Counted from the first letter of the stretch, positions 9,137 to 19,003 are shown. The stretch is 64,000 nt of DNA from Sphingomonas sp. Leaf67 (GCF_001421965.1 NZ_LMLP01000023.1:62001-126000); one strand, 5' to 3'. Numbers and translations: made by a program. Notes: generated by a model not told the origin, from the sequence alone.

Positions 9137-9679
9137 TCAGATCAGAGGGGCTAGGTCCGGCCAACCATATGCTACCTCCCGTAAGGTCGTGTCACCGTCC
9201 GCAACCTCCCTTTCGATAATGATTGTGCCGCCCAATCTCTCATAGAAGCCGCGCGCGCCCGAATTGTTGAACAGCACCCAAAGGCCTGCGCTTGGCATCG
9301 ACCGCGCTTTCAGATCGCGTGCCATGAGGGTCATGAGCGGGCGACCCACACCAGCACCTTGCTGCGAACGCAGGATATAGATTGCGCCAAACTCACCGGC
9401 AAAGCCGCGCTTGCGCATCGCTTCGTCACGTTGTCTGCCACATGCGCCAAAGCCTACTATTTCGCCTGCGCTCTCGGCGACATAGACCCGTGTTCCGTCC
9501 GGGCGGGCGGGAGCGCCGAGAACCATCGCCCACATCGCCGCCCGGCTGTAAGCCGACAGGCTCGAGAGCATTTCTTGAGGAAGTAGCCCGGTATAAGTTT
9601 CGCGCCATGACGTGACGTGCAGCGCGCCGATCGCCGTTGCATCTTCAATGGTTGCCAAGCGGAAATCGACCATCGGCAT
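9137..9679 (-). CDS. GNAT-family N-acetyltransferase
   Basis: A 180-residue acetyltransferase of the RimI/Acetyltransf_1 type. It starts MPMVDFRLATIEDATAIGAL, a typical GNAT beginning, and includes SWRETYTGLLPQEML, a substrate-side region found in a common family of uncharacterised GNAT enzymes. The acetyl-CoA binding motif A is LRSQQGAGVGRPLMTLMARD (R/Q-x-x-G-x-G form), followed by LWVLFNNSGARGFYERLGG, the usual C-terminal Asn/Tyr-containing motif B. ATG 9679 has AGGGAG eight bases upstream. The substrate cannot be predicted. It lies between the two halves of the putative acetate-sensing system but on the other strand from crbS. A link through protein acetylation is possible but has no direct support. 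Confidence 0.85.
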   Translation of the reverse strand: MPMVDFRLATIEDATAIGALHVTSWRETYTGLLPQEMLSSLSAYSRAAMWAMVLGAPARPDGTRVYVAESAGEIVGFGACGRQRDEAMRKRGFAGEFGAIYILRSQQGAGVGRPLMTLMARDLKARSMPSAGLWVLFNNSGARGFYERLGGTIIIEREVADGDTTLREVAYGWPDLAPLI

Positions 9680-9747
9680 TCACGCTCCCTGTCCAACGCC
9701 GGATCAGCATGACGCCGGCCAAGGAAACGAACAAGGCGAGCCTTCCC

Positions 9748-9800
9748 AAAACTCGATCCCAATGGGAACGTCCCGGCCATCTCGCCCGCCGTTTTGTTTG
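9748..9800. repeat. Diverged direct repeat, copy 1 (upstream of cupin gene)
   Basis: AAACTCGATCCCAATGGGAA and the next 30 bases resemble 10647-10697 (AAACTCGATCCCAACGAGAA) on the same strand, with roughly four of five positions matching over about 50 bases by eye. The copies flank the cupin gene. Read on the minus strand the copies give similar short peptides (KQNGGRDGRDVPIGIEF and KTNGTRDSRGVLVGIEF), each followed by a stop, so they may be remnants of a coding segment. Nothing else is recognisable in the 297 bases between 9680 and 9976. Confidence 0.5.
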
Positions 9801-9976
9801 AGAAGGCCGCCGATGATCCATTTGTCCCGGTGGCCTGCACGAACGATCTGGCAGAACTGATTTCGCCGGTCTGGATTTCCTGCAGTGGATGGAGCAGCAT
9901 GTCGTCGCTTCACGATCGTTGACGAGCGCGACCTGGCGAATGTCGCCGATGCGATCGGTACTGGCGGGGGTGGGTG

Positions 9977-10588
9977 ATGGAACGTCGTTCAATTTTGGGT
10001 TTGCCGTTGGCGACGTTGATCGGGGGCACGGCGCTGCGCGCCTCCGCCACGGCCCTTGTCCCGCCAGAGGCGTCGGCTCCCGCCCGAACGAGGCCGGGGC
10101 CCGGACCGGCAAACGGCGTGGCGGTTGCGGTCGTCAAGACGGGCGACGATCGCCAGGGCCACCGACACCAGATCGGCGTCAGCGCGACGACCTACAAAGT
10201 CGTAACCAGCGACACCGGGGGCGACCTGTTTGTGATCGAACAGCAGAATCAGCGACGGGGCGGGCCCCCTTTGCACGTCCACCATGGCGAGGACGAGCTT
10301 TTCTACGTGCTGGACGGCGAGTATCTCGTGCAGGTCGGCGACCAACGCTTCTCGCTCGCAAAGGGTGATTGCGTCCTTGGTCCTCGGGGCATTCCACACG
10401 CATGGGCGTTCAGCGGCAACACTACCGGGCGGCTGTTGTTGAGCTACGCGCCCGCCGGCGAAATGGAGGCGTTCTTCAACGCCTGGGAACAACTGGGATT
10501 CAGTCCCGGTGGTTATTCGAAGGAAAAGGACGCCGCGCTACTGGAGTTTTATGGGATGAAGCGCTTGGGGCCGCCCATCCAACTTTGA
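9977..10588 (+). CDS. Exported cupin-domain protein
   Basis: A 203-residue protein with an N-terminal export signal (MERRSILGLPLATLIGG, a twin-arginine-like RRS-L pattern followed by a hydrophobic run and alanine-rich region). A single cupin_2 barrel follows. The metal-binding motif 1 is PLHVHHGEDELFYVLDGEY (two His plus Glu) and motif 2 is GPRGIPHAWAFSGNT with its His. The last 50 residues (EAFFNAWEQLGFSPGGYS) are a helical tail common in small cupin enzymes. ATG 9977 is used; the GTG three bases earlier is possible. Substrate and reaction are unknown. The gene is flanked by two diverged direct repeats, which hints at past insertion or duplication. Confidence 0.8.
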   Translation: MERRSILGLPLATLIGGTALRASATALVPPEASAPARTRPGPGPANGVAVAVVKTGDDRQGHRHQIGVSATTYKVVTSDTGGDLFVIEQQNQRRGGPPLHVHHGEDELFYVLDGEYLVQVGDQRFSLAKGDCVLGPRGIPHAWAFSGNTTGRLLLSYAPAGEMEAFFNAWEQLGFSPGGYSKEKDAALLEFYGMKRLGPPIQL

Positions 10589-10646
10589 CGCGTACCACAA
10601 TCGATCATAGCATATTGGGCATGCTGCCGGCGCGCGCGTTTTCCTG

Positions 10647-10697
10647 AAACTCGATCCCAACGAGAACGCCTCGGCTGTCTCGCGTGCCGTTTGTTTT
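10647..10697. repeat. Diverged direct repeat, copy 2 (downstream of cupin gene)
   Basis: Partner of the copy at 9748-9800. It lies in the 129-base gap between the convergent cupin and response-regulator genes and shares AAACTCGATCCCAA with copy 1 before diverging gradually. No transposase or long terminal repeat accompanies the pair. Confidence 0.5.
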
Positions 10698-10717
10698 CGA
10701 CAACCCGTTCGCCGACC

Positions 10718-11344
10718 CTATCCCGCCACCTCCAGCCCGAGTGCCCGCGCTGCTACGGCCGCCTGTGTGCGGTTGCCGACGTCGAGCTTGCGCAGCACGG
10801 CGGTCATGTGGACCTTCACCGTGGCTTCGGCCATGCCGAGGTCGTGGGCGATCTGTTTGTTGAGGCGGCCGGCGAGGACGCCGAGCAGGACGCGCAGCTG
10901 GGTCGGGGTGAGCGTGGCGACGCGGGCGGCGATGTCGTCCTGCGGGCCGTCGTCGGGTGCCATGCGGTCGCCGGACAGGGCGGCGGCGATGGCGTTTTCG
11001 ATCTGCTCGAGCGGGGCGTCCTTGCCGATGAAGCCGACCGCGCCGAAGCGCGCGACCTGTGCGTAGGCGGCGGTTCGGTCTGCGCCGGAGATGACGAGGA
11101 TCGGGACGTCGGGCACCTCGGCATGGAGCAGCGCCACGCCGCTATAGCCGACCGCGCCGGGCATGTTCAGGTCGAGCAGGACGAGGGCGAGGTCGCCTGC
11201 GTCGCGGACCGCCCGTACCGCGCGGTCGAGCGAGCCGGCTTCGAGGATGCGGGCGTCGGGGCGGACCTGCGTGACGGCGAGGGTCAGGGCCTGCCGGAAC
11301 AGCGGGTGGTCGTCGGCGATGAGGATGGTGGGGGCTTCAGCCAT
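10718..11344 (-). CDS. crbR: LuxR/NarL-type response regulator (CrbR-like)
   Basis: A 208-residue response regulator. The receiver domain (residues 1-120) shows the acidic pocket IADDHPLF, the phosphoacceptor Asp in LVLLDLNMPGAVGYSG, a Ser in LVISGAD and the Lys in GFIGKDAPLEQ. The C-terminal LuxR helix-turn-helix reads LTPTQLRVLLGVLAGRLNKQ then GMAEATVKVHMTAVLRKLDV. ATG 11344 (MAEAPTILIADDHPL) is the natural family start. Its position between a transporter-fused kinase and acsA makes it the probable partner of the CrbS-like kinase, activating acetate-utilisation genes. It is transcribed toward the cupin gene, with acsA behind it on the same strand. Confidence 0.8.
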   Translation of the reverse strand: MAEAPTILIADDHPLFRQALTLAVTQVRPDARILEAGSLDRAVRAVRDAGDLALVLLDLNMPGAVGYSGVALLHAEVPDVPILVISGADRTAAYAQVARFGAVGFIGKDAPLEQIENAIAAALSGDRMAPDDGPQDDIAARVATLTPTQLRVLLGVLAGRLNKQIAHDLGMAEATVKVHMTAVLRKLDVGNRTQAAVAARALGLEVAG

Positions 11345-11359
11345 TCTGCAAATCAATTC

Positions 11360-11472
11360 GTCCTGCGTAGCCGCTGAGCGAAGTCGGAGCGGCGTATCGA
11401 AGGACCGTTGGTAGCAGGTGCTTCGATACGGGTCTTCGACTCCGCTCAGCCCCTACTCAGCACGAACGGTTC
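11360..11472. repeat. Long inverted repeat between acsA and crbR
   Basis: The left half (TAGCCGCTGAGCGAAGTCGG, then GCGTATCGAAGGACC) pairs with the right half (CTTCGATACGGGTCTTCGAC, then CTCAGCCCCTACTCAGCACG). The same element occurs at 40757-40867 with TTGAGCTTGTCG variants. It sits just after the acsA stop and before crbR on the same strand, so it could attenuate read-through from acsA into crbR. Confidence 0.75.
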
Positions 11473-11485
11473 GTAACAAGGCCGC

Positions 11486-13420
<1,935 letters not shown>

Positions 13421-13480
13421 GCTTCTCTCCTGGCGCCCTTGATCCTTGCTCGCGGGGGGGCGCGTCAAGTCGCTTGCGCC

Positions 13481-13496
13481 TACGACCAAGGTCGTA
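13481..13496. promoter_or_regulatory. Palindromic operator candidate between acsA and the MHS permease
   Basis: TACGACC-AA-GGTCGTA is an inverted repeat with perfect 7-base arms and a two-base centre, midway between the divergent starts at 13420 and 13584. Its size suits a dimeric LuxR/NarL-type regulator such as the CrbR-like protein encoded at 10718-11344. The site could control both genes. Binding is inference; no experimental motif was available for comparison. Confidence 0.5.
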
Positions 13497-13583
13497 CTGG
13501 TCGCCTAGCACCACGCGGATGACACTGGTGCGGCGGGGAGGTGCGACGATCGATCGCGCCCGGCTTTAGGAGAGGATGCCGCC

Positions 13584-15245
13584 ATGGCGGGAACAACGAC
13601 GGCCGGGGACCATCCCAAGGGTCAGAACGAGAAACTGGTGATCGCCGCGTCGTCGCTGGGCACCGTGTTCGAATGGTATGATTTCTATCTGTACGGGTTG
13701 CTCGCGACGTACATCTCGAAGCAGTTCTTTTCGGGCGTGAACGAGACGACGGGGTTCATCCTCGCGCTCGGTGCGTTCGCCGCCGGCTTTGCGGTGCGGC
13801 CGTTCGGGGCGCTGGTGTTCGGGCGGATCGGCGATCTGGTCGGGCGCAAGAACACGTTCCTGGTGACGATGGGCATCATGGGCCTGTCGACCTTCGCGGT
13901 CGGGCTGTTGCCGTCCTATGCCAGTATCGGCGTCGCGGCCCCGGTGATCCTCGTCGCGCTGCGCATTTTGCAGGGGCTGGCGCTGGGCGGCGAATATGGC
14001 GGCGCGGCGACCTATGTCGCGGAACATGCGCCCGACGGGAAGCGGGGGCTGTACACCAGCTTCATCCAGACGACGGCGACCATGGGGCTGTTCGCGGCGC
14101 TGCTGGTCGTGATCGGGTTCCGCACGATGCTGGGCGAGGATACGTTCGGTTCCTTCGGGTGGCGGTTGCCGTTCCTCGTGTCGATCCTGCTGCTGGCGGT
14201 GTCGATGTGGATCCGGCTGCAATTGTCGGAAAGCCCGGTGTTCCTGAAGATGAAGGAAGAGGGCAAGACGTCGAAGGCCCCGCTGACCGAGGCGTTCCTG
14301 CGCTGGCCCAATCTGAAGCTGGTGCTGATCGCGCTGTTCGGCGCGGCGATGGGGCAGGCGGTGGTGTGGTACACCGGGCAGTTCTACGTCCTGTTCTTCC
14401 TCGAAAAGATGATGAAGGTCGATGGCGCGACGGTGAACGTGCTGCTGGCGATCTCGCTGGCGCTGGGGACGCCGTTCTTCGTGTTCTTCGGCTGGCTGTC
14501 GGACAAGATCGGGCGGAAATGGATCATCATGGCCGGCTGCGCGCTGGCGGCGCTGACCTATTTCCCGCTGTTCGGGGCGCTGACCAGCGCCGCCAATCCG
14601 GCGCTTGCCGCCGCGCAGGCGGCGTCGCCGGTGCGGGTGAGCGCGCATGACGACGATTGTTCGGTGCAGTTCGATCCGATCGGCCGCAACAAGTTCGACG
14701 CGAAAAGCTGCGACATCGCCAAATCCTATCTCGCGAAGAACGGCATCAGCTATACCAATGTCGAGGCACCGGCGGGCACGATCGCCAGCGTGGAGGTGGG
14801 CAACCGGATGCTGGTCGCACCCGATCCGGCGGAAGTGACCGGGCCGGCGCGGGCGGCGGCGATCACCGCCTATCAGGGCGAGGTCGCAGCGGCGCTGGCG
14901 GAGGCCGGCTATCCCGCGAAAGCCGATCCGGCAGCGATCGACAAGCCGCTGGTGATCCTGATCCTGTGGTTCATGGTGCTGCTGGTGACCATGGTCTATG
15001 GCCCGATCGCGGCGTTGCTGGTCGAACTGTTCCCCAGCCGCATCCGCTATACGTCGATGTCGCTGCCCTATCATATCGGCAATGGCTGGTTCGGCGGGTT
15101 CCTGCCGACCACGGCCTTCGCGATGGTCGCGGCGACGGGGGATATCTATTATGGCCTGTGGTATCCGGTGGTGCTGGCGGTGGTGACGCTGGTGCTGGGC
15201 GTGCTGTTCCTGCCGGAGACGTTCCGGCGCAATATCCGGGATTAA
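13584..15245 (+). CDS. MHS-family MFS permease (carboxylate/proton symporter type)
   Basis: A 553-residue inner-membrane transporter of the metabolite:H+ symporter family. It carries the family N-terminus SSLGTVFEWYDFYLYGLLA, the loop 2-3 signature GRIGDLVGRKNTFLVT, and RILQGLALGGEYGGAATYVA. Eight or nine spans are followed by an unusual hydrophilic insert (about residues 335-455) containing two cysteines (DDDCSVQF and KSCDIAKSY), then the last three spans (MVYGPIAALLVELFPSRIRY and SLPYHIGNGWFGGFLPT, both MHS hallmarks). The ATG at 13584 has AGGAGAGG upstream. Divergence from acsA and a shared dyad suggest uptake of acetate or a related short carboxylate; the exact substrate is inferred. Confidence 0.85.
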   Translation: MAGTTTAGDHPKGQNEKLVIAASSLGTVFEWYDFYLYGLLATYISKQFFSGVNETTGFILALGAFAAGFAVRPFGALVFGRIGDLVGRKNTFLVTMGIMGLSTFAVGLLPSYASIGVAAPVILVALRILQGLALGGEYGGAATYVAEHAPDGKRGLYTSFIQTTATMGLFAALLVVIGFRTMLGEDTFGSFGWRLPFLVSILLLAVSMWIRLQLSESPVFLKMKEEGKTSKAPLTEAFLRWPNLKLVLIALFGAAMGQAVVWYTGQFYVLFFLEKMMKVDGATVNVLLAISLALGTPFFVFFGWLSDKIGRKWIIMAGCALAALTYFPLFGALTSAANPALAAAQAASPVRVSAHDDDCSVQFDPIGRNKFDAKSCDIAKSYLAKNGISYTNVEAPAGTIASVEVGNRMLVAPDPAEVTGPARAAAITAYQGEVAAALAEAGYPAKADPAAIDKPLVILILWFMVLLVTMVYGPIAALLVELFPSRIRYTSMSLPYHIGNGWFGGFLPTTAFAMVAATGDIYYGLWYPVVLAVVTLVLGVLFLPETFRRNIRD

Positions 15246-15265
15246 GGACGACCGTTGAGGAAGGC

Positions 15266-15289
15266 GTACCCCCGCCTGCGCGGGGGTAC
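15266..15289. terminator. Palindromic hairpin between convergent MHS permease and ybdD
   Basis: GTACCCCCGC-CTGC-GCGGGGGTAC is a 24-base hairpin with perfect 10-base arms in the 65 bases separating two convergent genes. It lacks a T-run. It is the minimal form of the repeat found as pairs at 29487, 31383 and 36702. A role as bidirectional terminator is inferred from position. Confidence 0.6.
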
Positions 15290-15310
15290 GGCTGTGGTTA
15301 GGGCAGTCTC

Positions 15311-15499
15311 TCAACAACAGCGCGGCGGCGCTCCCGGTCCGGTGCCGTAGCGCCGGGCCACGCGGTCGCGGTGGAATTCCTTCAGGGTCATGACCGGTTC
15401 GTCCGGATGGTGCGCGGCGCGGTGGGCGACGTAGCGGTCGTAATCGGGCACGCCGACCATCAGTCGCGCGCCCTCCGCCAGCCTATGCAGGAAGCGCAT
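15311..15499 (-). CDS. ybdD: YbdD/YjiX family small protein, CstA partner
   Basis: A 62-residue soluble protein, MRFLHRLAEGARLMVGVPDY then DRYVAHRAAHHPDEPVMTLK and EFHRDRVARRYGTG, matching the YbdD/YjiX family (DUF466). Members are nearly always encoded immediately after CstA-family transporters and are needed for, or modulate, their activity. The start at 15499 overlaps the cstA stop by 17 bases, so the two are translationally coupled. The C-terminus carries a Cys-Cys pair. It ends facing the MHS permease across a palindromic element. Confidence 0.85.
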   Translation of the reverse strand: MRFLHRLAEGARLMVGVPDYDRYVAHRAAHHPDEPVMTLKEFHRDRVARRYGTGPGAPPRCC

Positions 15500-17564
15500 C
15501 GCCGACCTCCTGCGCGGTGGGTGTCGCCGCCGCCTTCGCCTTGCGGATCGCGCCGATACCGTAGCCGAGGACCGACAGCACGACGACGATGAACAGCACG
15601 CACAGCGCCGCATCGATACGGTCGTTGAGGATGATCCGCTGCATCTCCGCCGCCGTCTTGGCGGGGGCGAGGATCTCGCCGCGGGCCAGCGCGTCGGAAA
15701 ACAGCTGCGCATGGGCGAGGAAACCGATCTTGGGATTGGCGTCGAACAGTTTCTGCCAGCCGGCGGTGAGCGTGCAGATCAGCAGCCACGCGGTCGGGAC
15801 CATCGTCACCCACGCATAGCGGTCGCGCTTCATCTTGAAGAGCAGGACGGTCGACAGGATCAGCGCGATGGCGGCGAGCATCTGGTTCGAAATGCCGAAC
15901 AGCGGCCACAGCGTGTTGATGCCGCCCAGCGGATCGGTGACGCCGCTGTAGAGGAAATACCCCCATGCGGCGACGGCGAGCGCGGTGCCGATCAGATTGG
16001 GGCCGAGCTTCTGGGTCTCCTTCATCGCGGGCACGAAGCTGCCGAGCAGGTCCTGGATCATGAAGCGGGCGACGCGGGTGCCGGCATCGACCGTGGTCAG
16101 GATGAACAGCGCTTCGAACAGGATGGCGAAGTGATACCAGAAGGCCATCATCGCCGGCCCGCCGATCACTCGGCTGAGGATGTGCGCCATGCCGACCGCC
16201 AGCGTGGGCGCGCCGCCCGCGCGAGACAGGATGCTGCTTTCGCCGACGTCGCGCGCCAGCTGGGTCAGCATGTCGGGGGTGACGACGAAGCCCCACTGCG
16301 CGATCGCCTGCGCCGCGCTCTGGGCGGTCGTGCCGATCAGCGCCGGCGGGGCGTTCATCGCGAAATAGACGGCGGGGTCGAGCACGCAGGCCGCGATCAG
16401 CGCCATGATCGCGACGAAGCTTTCGGTCAGCATCGCGCCATAGCCGATGAAGCGCAGATCGGCCTCGCTCGCGATCATTTTCGGCGTGGTGCCGCTGGCG
16501 ATCAGCGCGTGGAAGCCCGACACGGCACCACAGGCGATGGTGATGAACAGGAACGGGAACAGCTTGCCCGAAAAGGCCGGGCCGGTGCCGTCGATGAAAT
16601 GGGTCACCGCCGGCATCTGAAGATCGGGGCGGACATAGAGGATGCCGAGGGCCAAGCCGGCGATCACCCCGATCTTGAGGAAGGTCGACAGATAATCGCG
16701 CGGGGCGAGCAGCAGCCAGACGGGCGCGACCGAGGCGACGAAGCCGTACGCCATCAGGATCAGCGCCAGCGCCGGCCCCGAATAGGTGAACATCGGCGCG
16801 AAGACCGGCGAATGGGCGACCGGCTCGCCGCCGACGATCGCCGCCATCAGCAGCACGAAGCCGATCGCCGACATTTCGGCGATCTTGCCGGGCCGCAGGA
16901 AGCGGCCGTACAGCCCCATCAGCACCGCGATCGGAATGGTCGCGAAGACGGTGAAGGTGCCCCATGGGCTGCCGGTCAGCGCCTTAACCACCACCAGCGC
17001 CAGCACCGCGAGCAGGATGATCATGATCATCAGCACGCCGACCAGCGCGATGGTGCCGGGGATCAGCCCCATTTCGCTGCGGATCATGTCGCCGAGCGAG
17101 CGTGCGTCGCGCCGCGTCGAGAAATAGAGGATCAGGAAATCCTGCACCGCCCCGGCGAACACCACGCCCGCGAGCAGCCACAGGGTGCCGGGCAGATAAC
17201 CCATCTGCGCCGCGAGGACAGGGCCGACCAGCGGCCCTGCGCCGGCGATGGCGGCGAAATGGTGGCCGAACAACACGCCCTTGTGCGTCGGGACATAGTC
17301 GAGGCCGTCGTTCCGCCGCACCGCCGGGGTCGGGCGCGACGGATCGACGCGCAGCACGCGGGTGGCGATGAACAGGCCATAGAAGCGATAGGCGATGGCA
17401 TAGACACACAGCGATGCAACGACGATCCACAGCGCGTTGACCGGTTCACCCCGCATCAGCGCGATCCAGCCCAGCGCGACCGCACCGACGATCGCCACCA
17501 CCGCCCAACCGATCCATTCGCGCGCCGTCGTCGGTGCGATCGGTATGGTTGCTGCTGTCGCCAT
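15483..17564 (-). CDS. cstA: Carbon starvation protein CstA, pyruvate/peptide transporter family
   Basis: A 693-residue polytopic inner-membrane protein with many hydrophobic spans. Family hallmarks include the N-terminal region DYVPTHKGVLFGHHFAAIAG followed by GAGPLVGPVLAAQMGYLPG, plus QDFLILYFSTRRDARSLGDM and, near the C-terminus, WPLFGISNQMLAAIALIL. CstA proteins import pyruvate or peptides during carbon limitation. ATG 17564 (MATAATIPIAPTTAREW) is chosen since the upstream in-frame residues are not family-like; GGGAGAGG precedes it. It forms an operon with the small YbdD partner. Clustering with acsA and the acetate-sensing genes fits a carboxylate-scavenging region. Confidence 0.93.
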   Translation of the reverse strand: MATAATIPIAPTTAREWIGWAVVAIVGAVALGWIALMRGEPVNALWIVVASLCVYAIAYRFYGLFIATRVLRVDPSRPTPAVRRNDGLDYVPTHKGVLFGHHFAAIAGAGPLVGPVLAAQMGYLPGTLWLLAGVVFAGAVQDFLILYFSTRRDARSLGDMIRSEMGLIPGTIALVGVLMIMIILLAVLALVVVKALTGSPWGTFTVFATIPIAVLMGLYGRFLRPGKIAEMSAIGFVLLMAAIVGGEPVAHSPVFAPMFTYSGPALALILMAYGFVASVAPVWLLLAPRDYLSTFLKIGVIAGLALGILYVRPDLQMPAVTHFIDGTGPAFSGKLFPFLFITIACGAVSGFHALIASGTTPKMIASEADLRFIGYGAMLTESFVAIMALIAACVLDPAVYFAMNAPPALIGTTAQSAAQAIAQWGFVVTPDMLTQLARDVGESSILSRAGGAPTLAVGMAHILSRVIGGPAMMAFWYHFAILFEALFILTTVDAGTRVARFMIQDLLGSFVPAMKETQKLGPNLIGTALAVAAWGYFLYSGVTDPLGGINTLWPLFGISNQMLAAIALILSTVLLFKMKRDRYAWVTMVPTAWLLICTLTAGWQKLFDANPKIGFLAHAQLFSDALARGEILAPAKTAAEMQRIILNDRIDAALCVLFIVVVLSVLGYGIGAIRKAKAAATPTAQEVGDALPA

Positions 17565-17649
17565 CGGCCTCTCCCCTGTTTGGGATACTTTTGGCGCAAG
17601 GGGGCGGGGGATGCCATGGGTTTCGTGACGCCGCACACCTTTACCTCTC

Positions 17650-17771
17650 CCGTTCGCTTCGAGCGCAGGTTCGAGCTTGCCGAGAACCGCCGTCGAGAAG
17701 GGGTTGCCCCAAACGCCGCAGTTCTCGACAGACGCTTCTCGACAGGCTCGAAGCTGCTCGAACCGAACGGA
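17650..17771. repeat. Inverted repeat of the TTCGAGC/GCTCGAA family
   Basis: Begins CGTTCGCTTCGAGCGCAGGT and ends GCTCGAAGCTGCTCGAACCG, with internal GTCGAGAAGGGGTTGCCCC and GACGCTTCTCGACAGGCTCG that can pair. Close relatives lie at 40612, 44445 (inverted) and 45738. This copy occupies the gap between divergent cstA and the phosphatase gene and ends only about ten bases before the phosphatase ribosome-binding site, so it must lie in or next to that gene's leader. Confidence 0.8.
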
Positions 17772-17788
17772 GAAAGCTGGAGATGGTA

Positions 17789-18286
17789 ATGACTGAAAAC
17801 TGCTCGTTCCTGCTCGTCTGTCTCGGCAATATCTGCCGCTCCCCGCTGGCGGAGGCGGCGTTGCGTGACGCGGCGGCGCGGGCGGGGGTGGCGATCGAGG
17901 TCGATTCGGCCGGAACCGGGACGTGGCATGTCGGCCATCCGCCCGACCCGCGTGCGCAGGCGGTGGCGCTCACGCATGGCATCGACATCTCGGGCTATCG
18001 CGCGCGGCAGGTCGAGGCGGCGGACTATCGGCGCTTCACCAACATCCTCGCGCTCGATCGCGACAATCTGGCGGAGGTGCGGCGGCGCGCACCCAAGGAT
18101 GCTGTCGCGCGGATCGGACTGTTGATGGATGCGGTGCCGGGGCGGAAGGGGCAGGCGGTCGCCGACCCCTATTATGGCAATGCCGCCGGGTTCGAGACGA
18201 CATGGGCCGATGTGTCGGTGGCGGCGGAGGCGATCGTGGCGGGGTTGGTGGCAGGCCGTCATTCCCGCGCAGGCGGGAATCGATAG
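17789..18286 (+). CDS. Low-molecular-weight protein-tyrosine phosphatase
   Basis: A cytoplasmic phosphatase of about 165 residues. The N-terminal P-loop reads LLVCLGNICRSPLAEAAL, with nucleophile Cys11, Cys16 and Arg17; the general-acid motif DPYYG is near residue 130. ATG 17789 is preferred because GGAG sits six bases upstream; ATG 17783 overlaps that site. The last residues (HSRAGGNR) and the stop codon are supplied by a palindromic repeat beginning at 18258, so the ancestral C-terminus probably ended near AIVAGLVAG. Function may be in exopolysaccharide control or arsenate/phosphotyrosine metabolism; neighbours give no hint. Confidence 0.9.
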   Translation: MTENCSFLLVCLGNICRSPLAEAALRDAAARAGVAIEVDSAGTGTWHVGHPPDPRAQAVALTHGIDISGYRARQVEAADYRRFTNILALDRDNLAEVRRRAPKDAVARIGLLMDAVPGRKGQAVADPYYGNAAGFETTWADVSVAAEAIVAGLVAGRHSRAGGNR

Positions 18287-18352
18287 ACGCTATCGCTGCG
18301 GCCGGAGGCGATAGGTCGGCGTGTATGGATTCCCGCCTGCGCGGGAATGACG
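18258..18352. repeat. Palindromic element overlapping the phosphatase 3' end
   Basis: Paired halves TCATTCCCGCGCAGGCGGGA and GGATTCCCGCCTGCGCGGGA, each itself palindromic, separated by about 50 bases. The first half lies inside the phosphatase reading frame and ends it. The element sits between convergent genes. Same family as 1811, 23565, 23694 and 33428. Confidence 0.85.
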
Positions 18353-18376
18353 AAAGCGTGCCGGGGTCGGGGGATC

Positions 18377-19003
18377 CTACCCCCCGAACGACCGCCCGCC
18401 GCCGCCCCAGCCGCCGCTCGACCGGGCGCTGACCCGGCCGCCGAAGCCGCCGCGCGAGACGACCGAGCTGCGCGTCTGGATGCGCTGCGTCGTCACCGGC
18501 GTGGTGATCGCGTCGCGGCCGACTGAGTAGCGATAGCCGTTGCCATTGCCGAGATACGCGCCCGACCCGGTATACCAGCCGCCGTCCCGGTCCCGGCGGT
18601 CGCGATAGAGGCCGCCATAATTGTAGCGCGACGAATTGTTGTTGAGCAGCTGTCCGATCAGGAAGCCGGTCAGCAGCGGGGTGAAGAAGCTCTGGCCGCC
18701 TTCGCTGCGACGCTGGCACTGGGCAGCGCCGAACTGTTCCTCGCACAATTGCTGGCTGTCGAAACGGGGAGCGGCCTTCGCATCCTCGTTCACCGCCTTT
18801 TGCTGGGCGGCGGTGCAGGTGTCGCGGTCATACTGGCCGCTGTCGATGCATTGCTGGACGCTCTGGAACGCGGCGACCTCGGTCGGGGGGCCGAAGCGGG
18901 CCTGTTCGTTATTGTCGTCGCAGCCGGACAGCATCGCGACGGCGCCGACGGCAGTCAGGCCGGCGGCGACCGAGCGTTTGCGGCGGGGGGGCTGGTTGGT
19001 CAT
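18377..19003 (-). CDS. DUF1190 lipoprotein-like protein (YjfM/YgiB family)
   Basis: A 208-residue exported protein. After a basic N-terminus (MTNQPPRRKRSVAAGL) comes a short hydrophobic stretch ending in VAMLSGCDDNNEQ, which fits a lipobox with Cys as lipid-modified residue. The body has the DUF1190 features CIDSGQYDRDTCTAAQQKA and CEEQFGAAQCQ with paired cysteines, then an Asn/Arg/Tyr-rich region and a Gly/Ser-rich tail (GGFGGRVSARSSGGWGGGG). It is the last gene of the minus arm of the yjf-like cluster (channel, DUF2491, DUF350, DUF1190). YjfM and YgiB are the E. coli homologues, always near a YjfC/YgiC ATP-grasp enzyme, which here lies in the opposite arm. Function unknown. Confidence 0.82.
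   Translation of the reverse strand: MTNQPPRRKRSVAAGLTAVGAVAMLSGCDDNNEQARFGPPTEVAAFQSVQQCIDSGQYDRDTCTAAQQKAVNEDAKAAPRFDSQQLCEEQFGAAQCQRRSEGGQSFFTPLLTGFLIGQLLNNNSSRYNYGGLYRDRRDRDGGWYTGSGAYLGNGNGYRYSVGRDAITTPVTTQRIQTRSSVVSRGGFGGRVSARSSGGWGGGGRSFGG

Noticed and set aside
9704..9913. Short minus-strand frame of 69 codons between the GNAT and cupin genes
   Set aside because: No ribosome-binding site, no homology that I recognise, and part of it lies in a diverged repeat; insufficient to call a gene.
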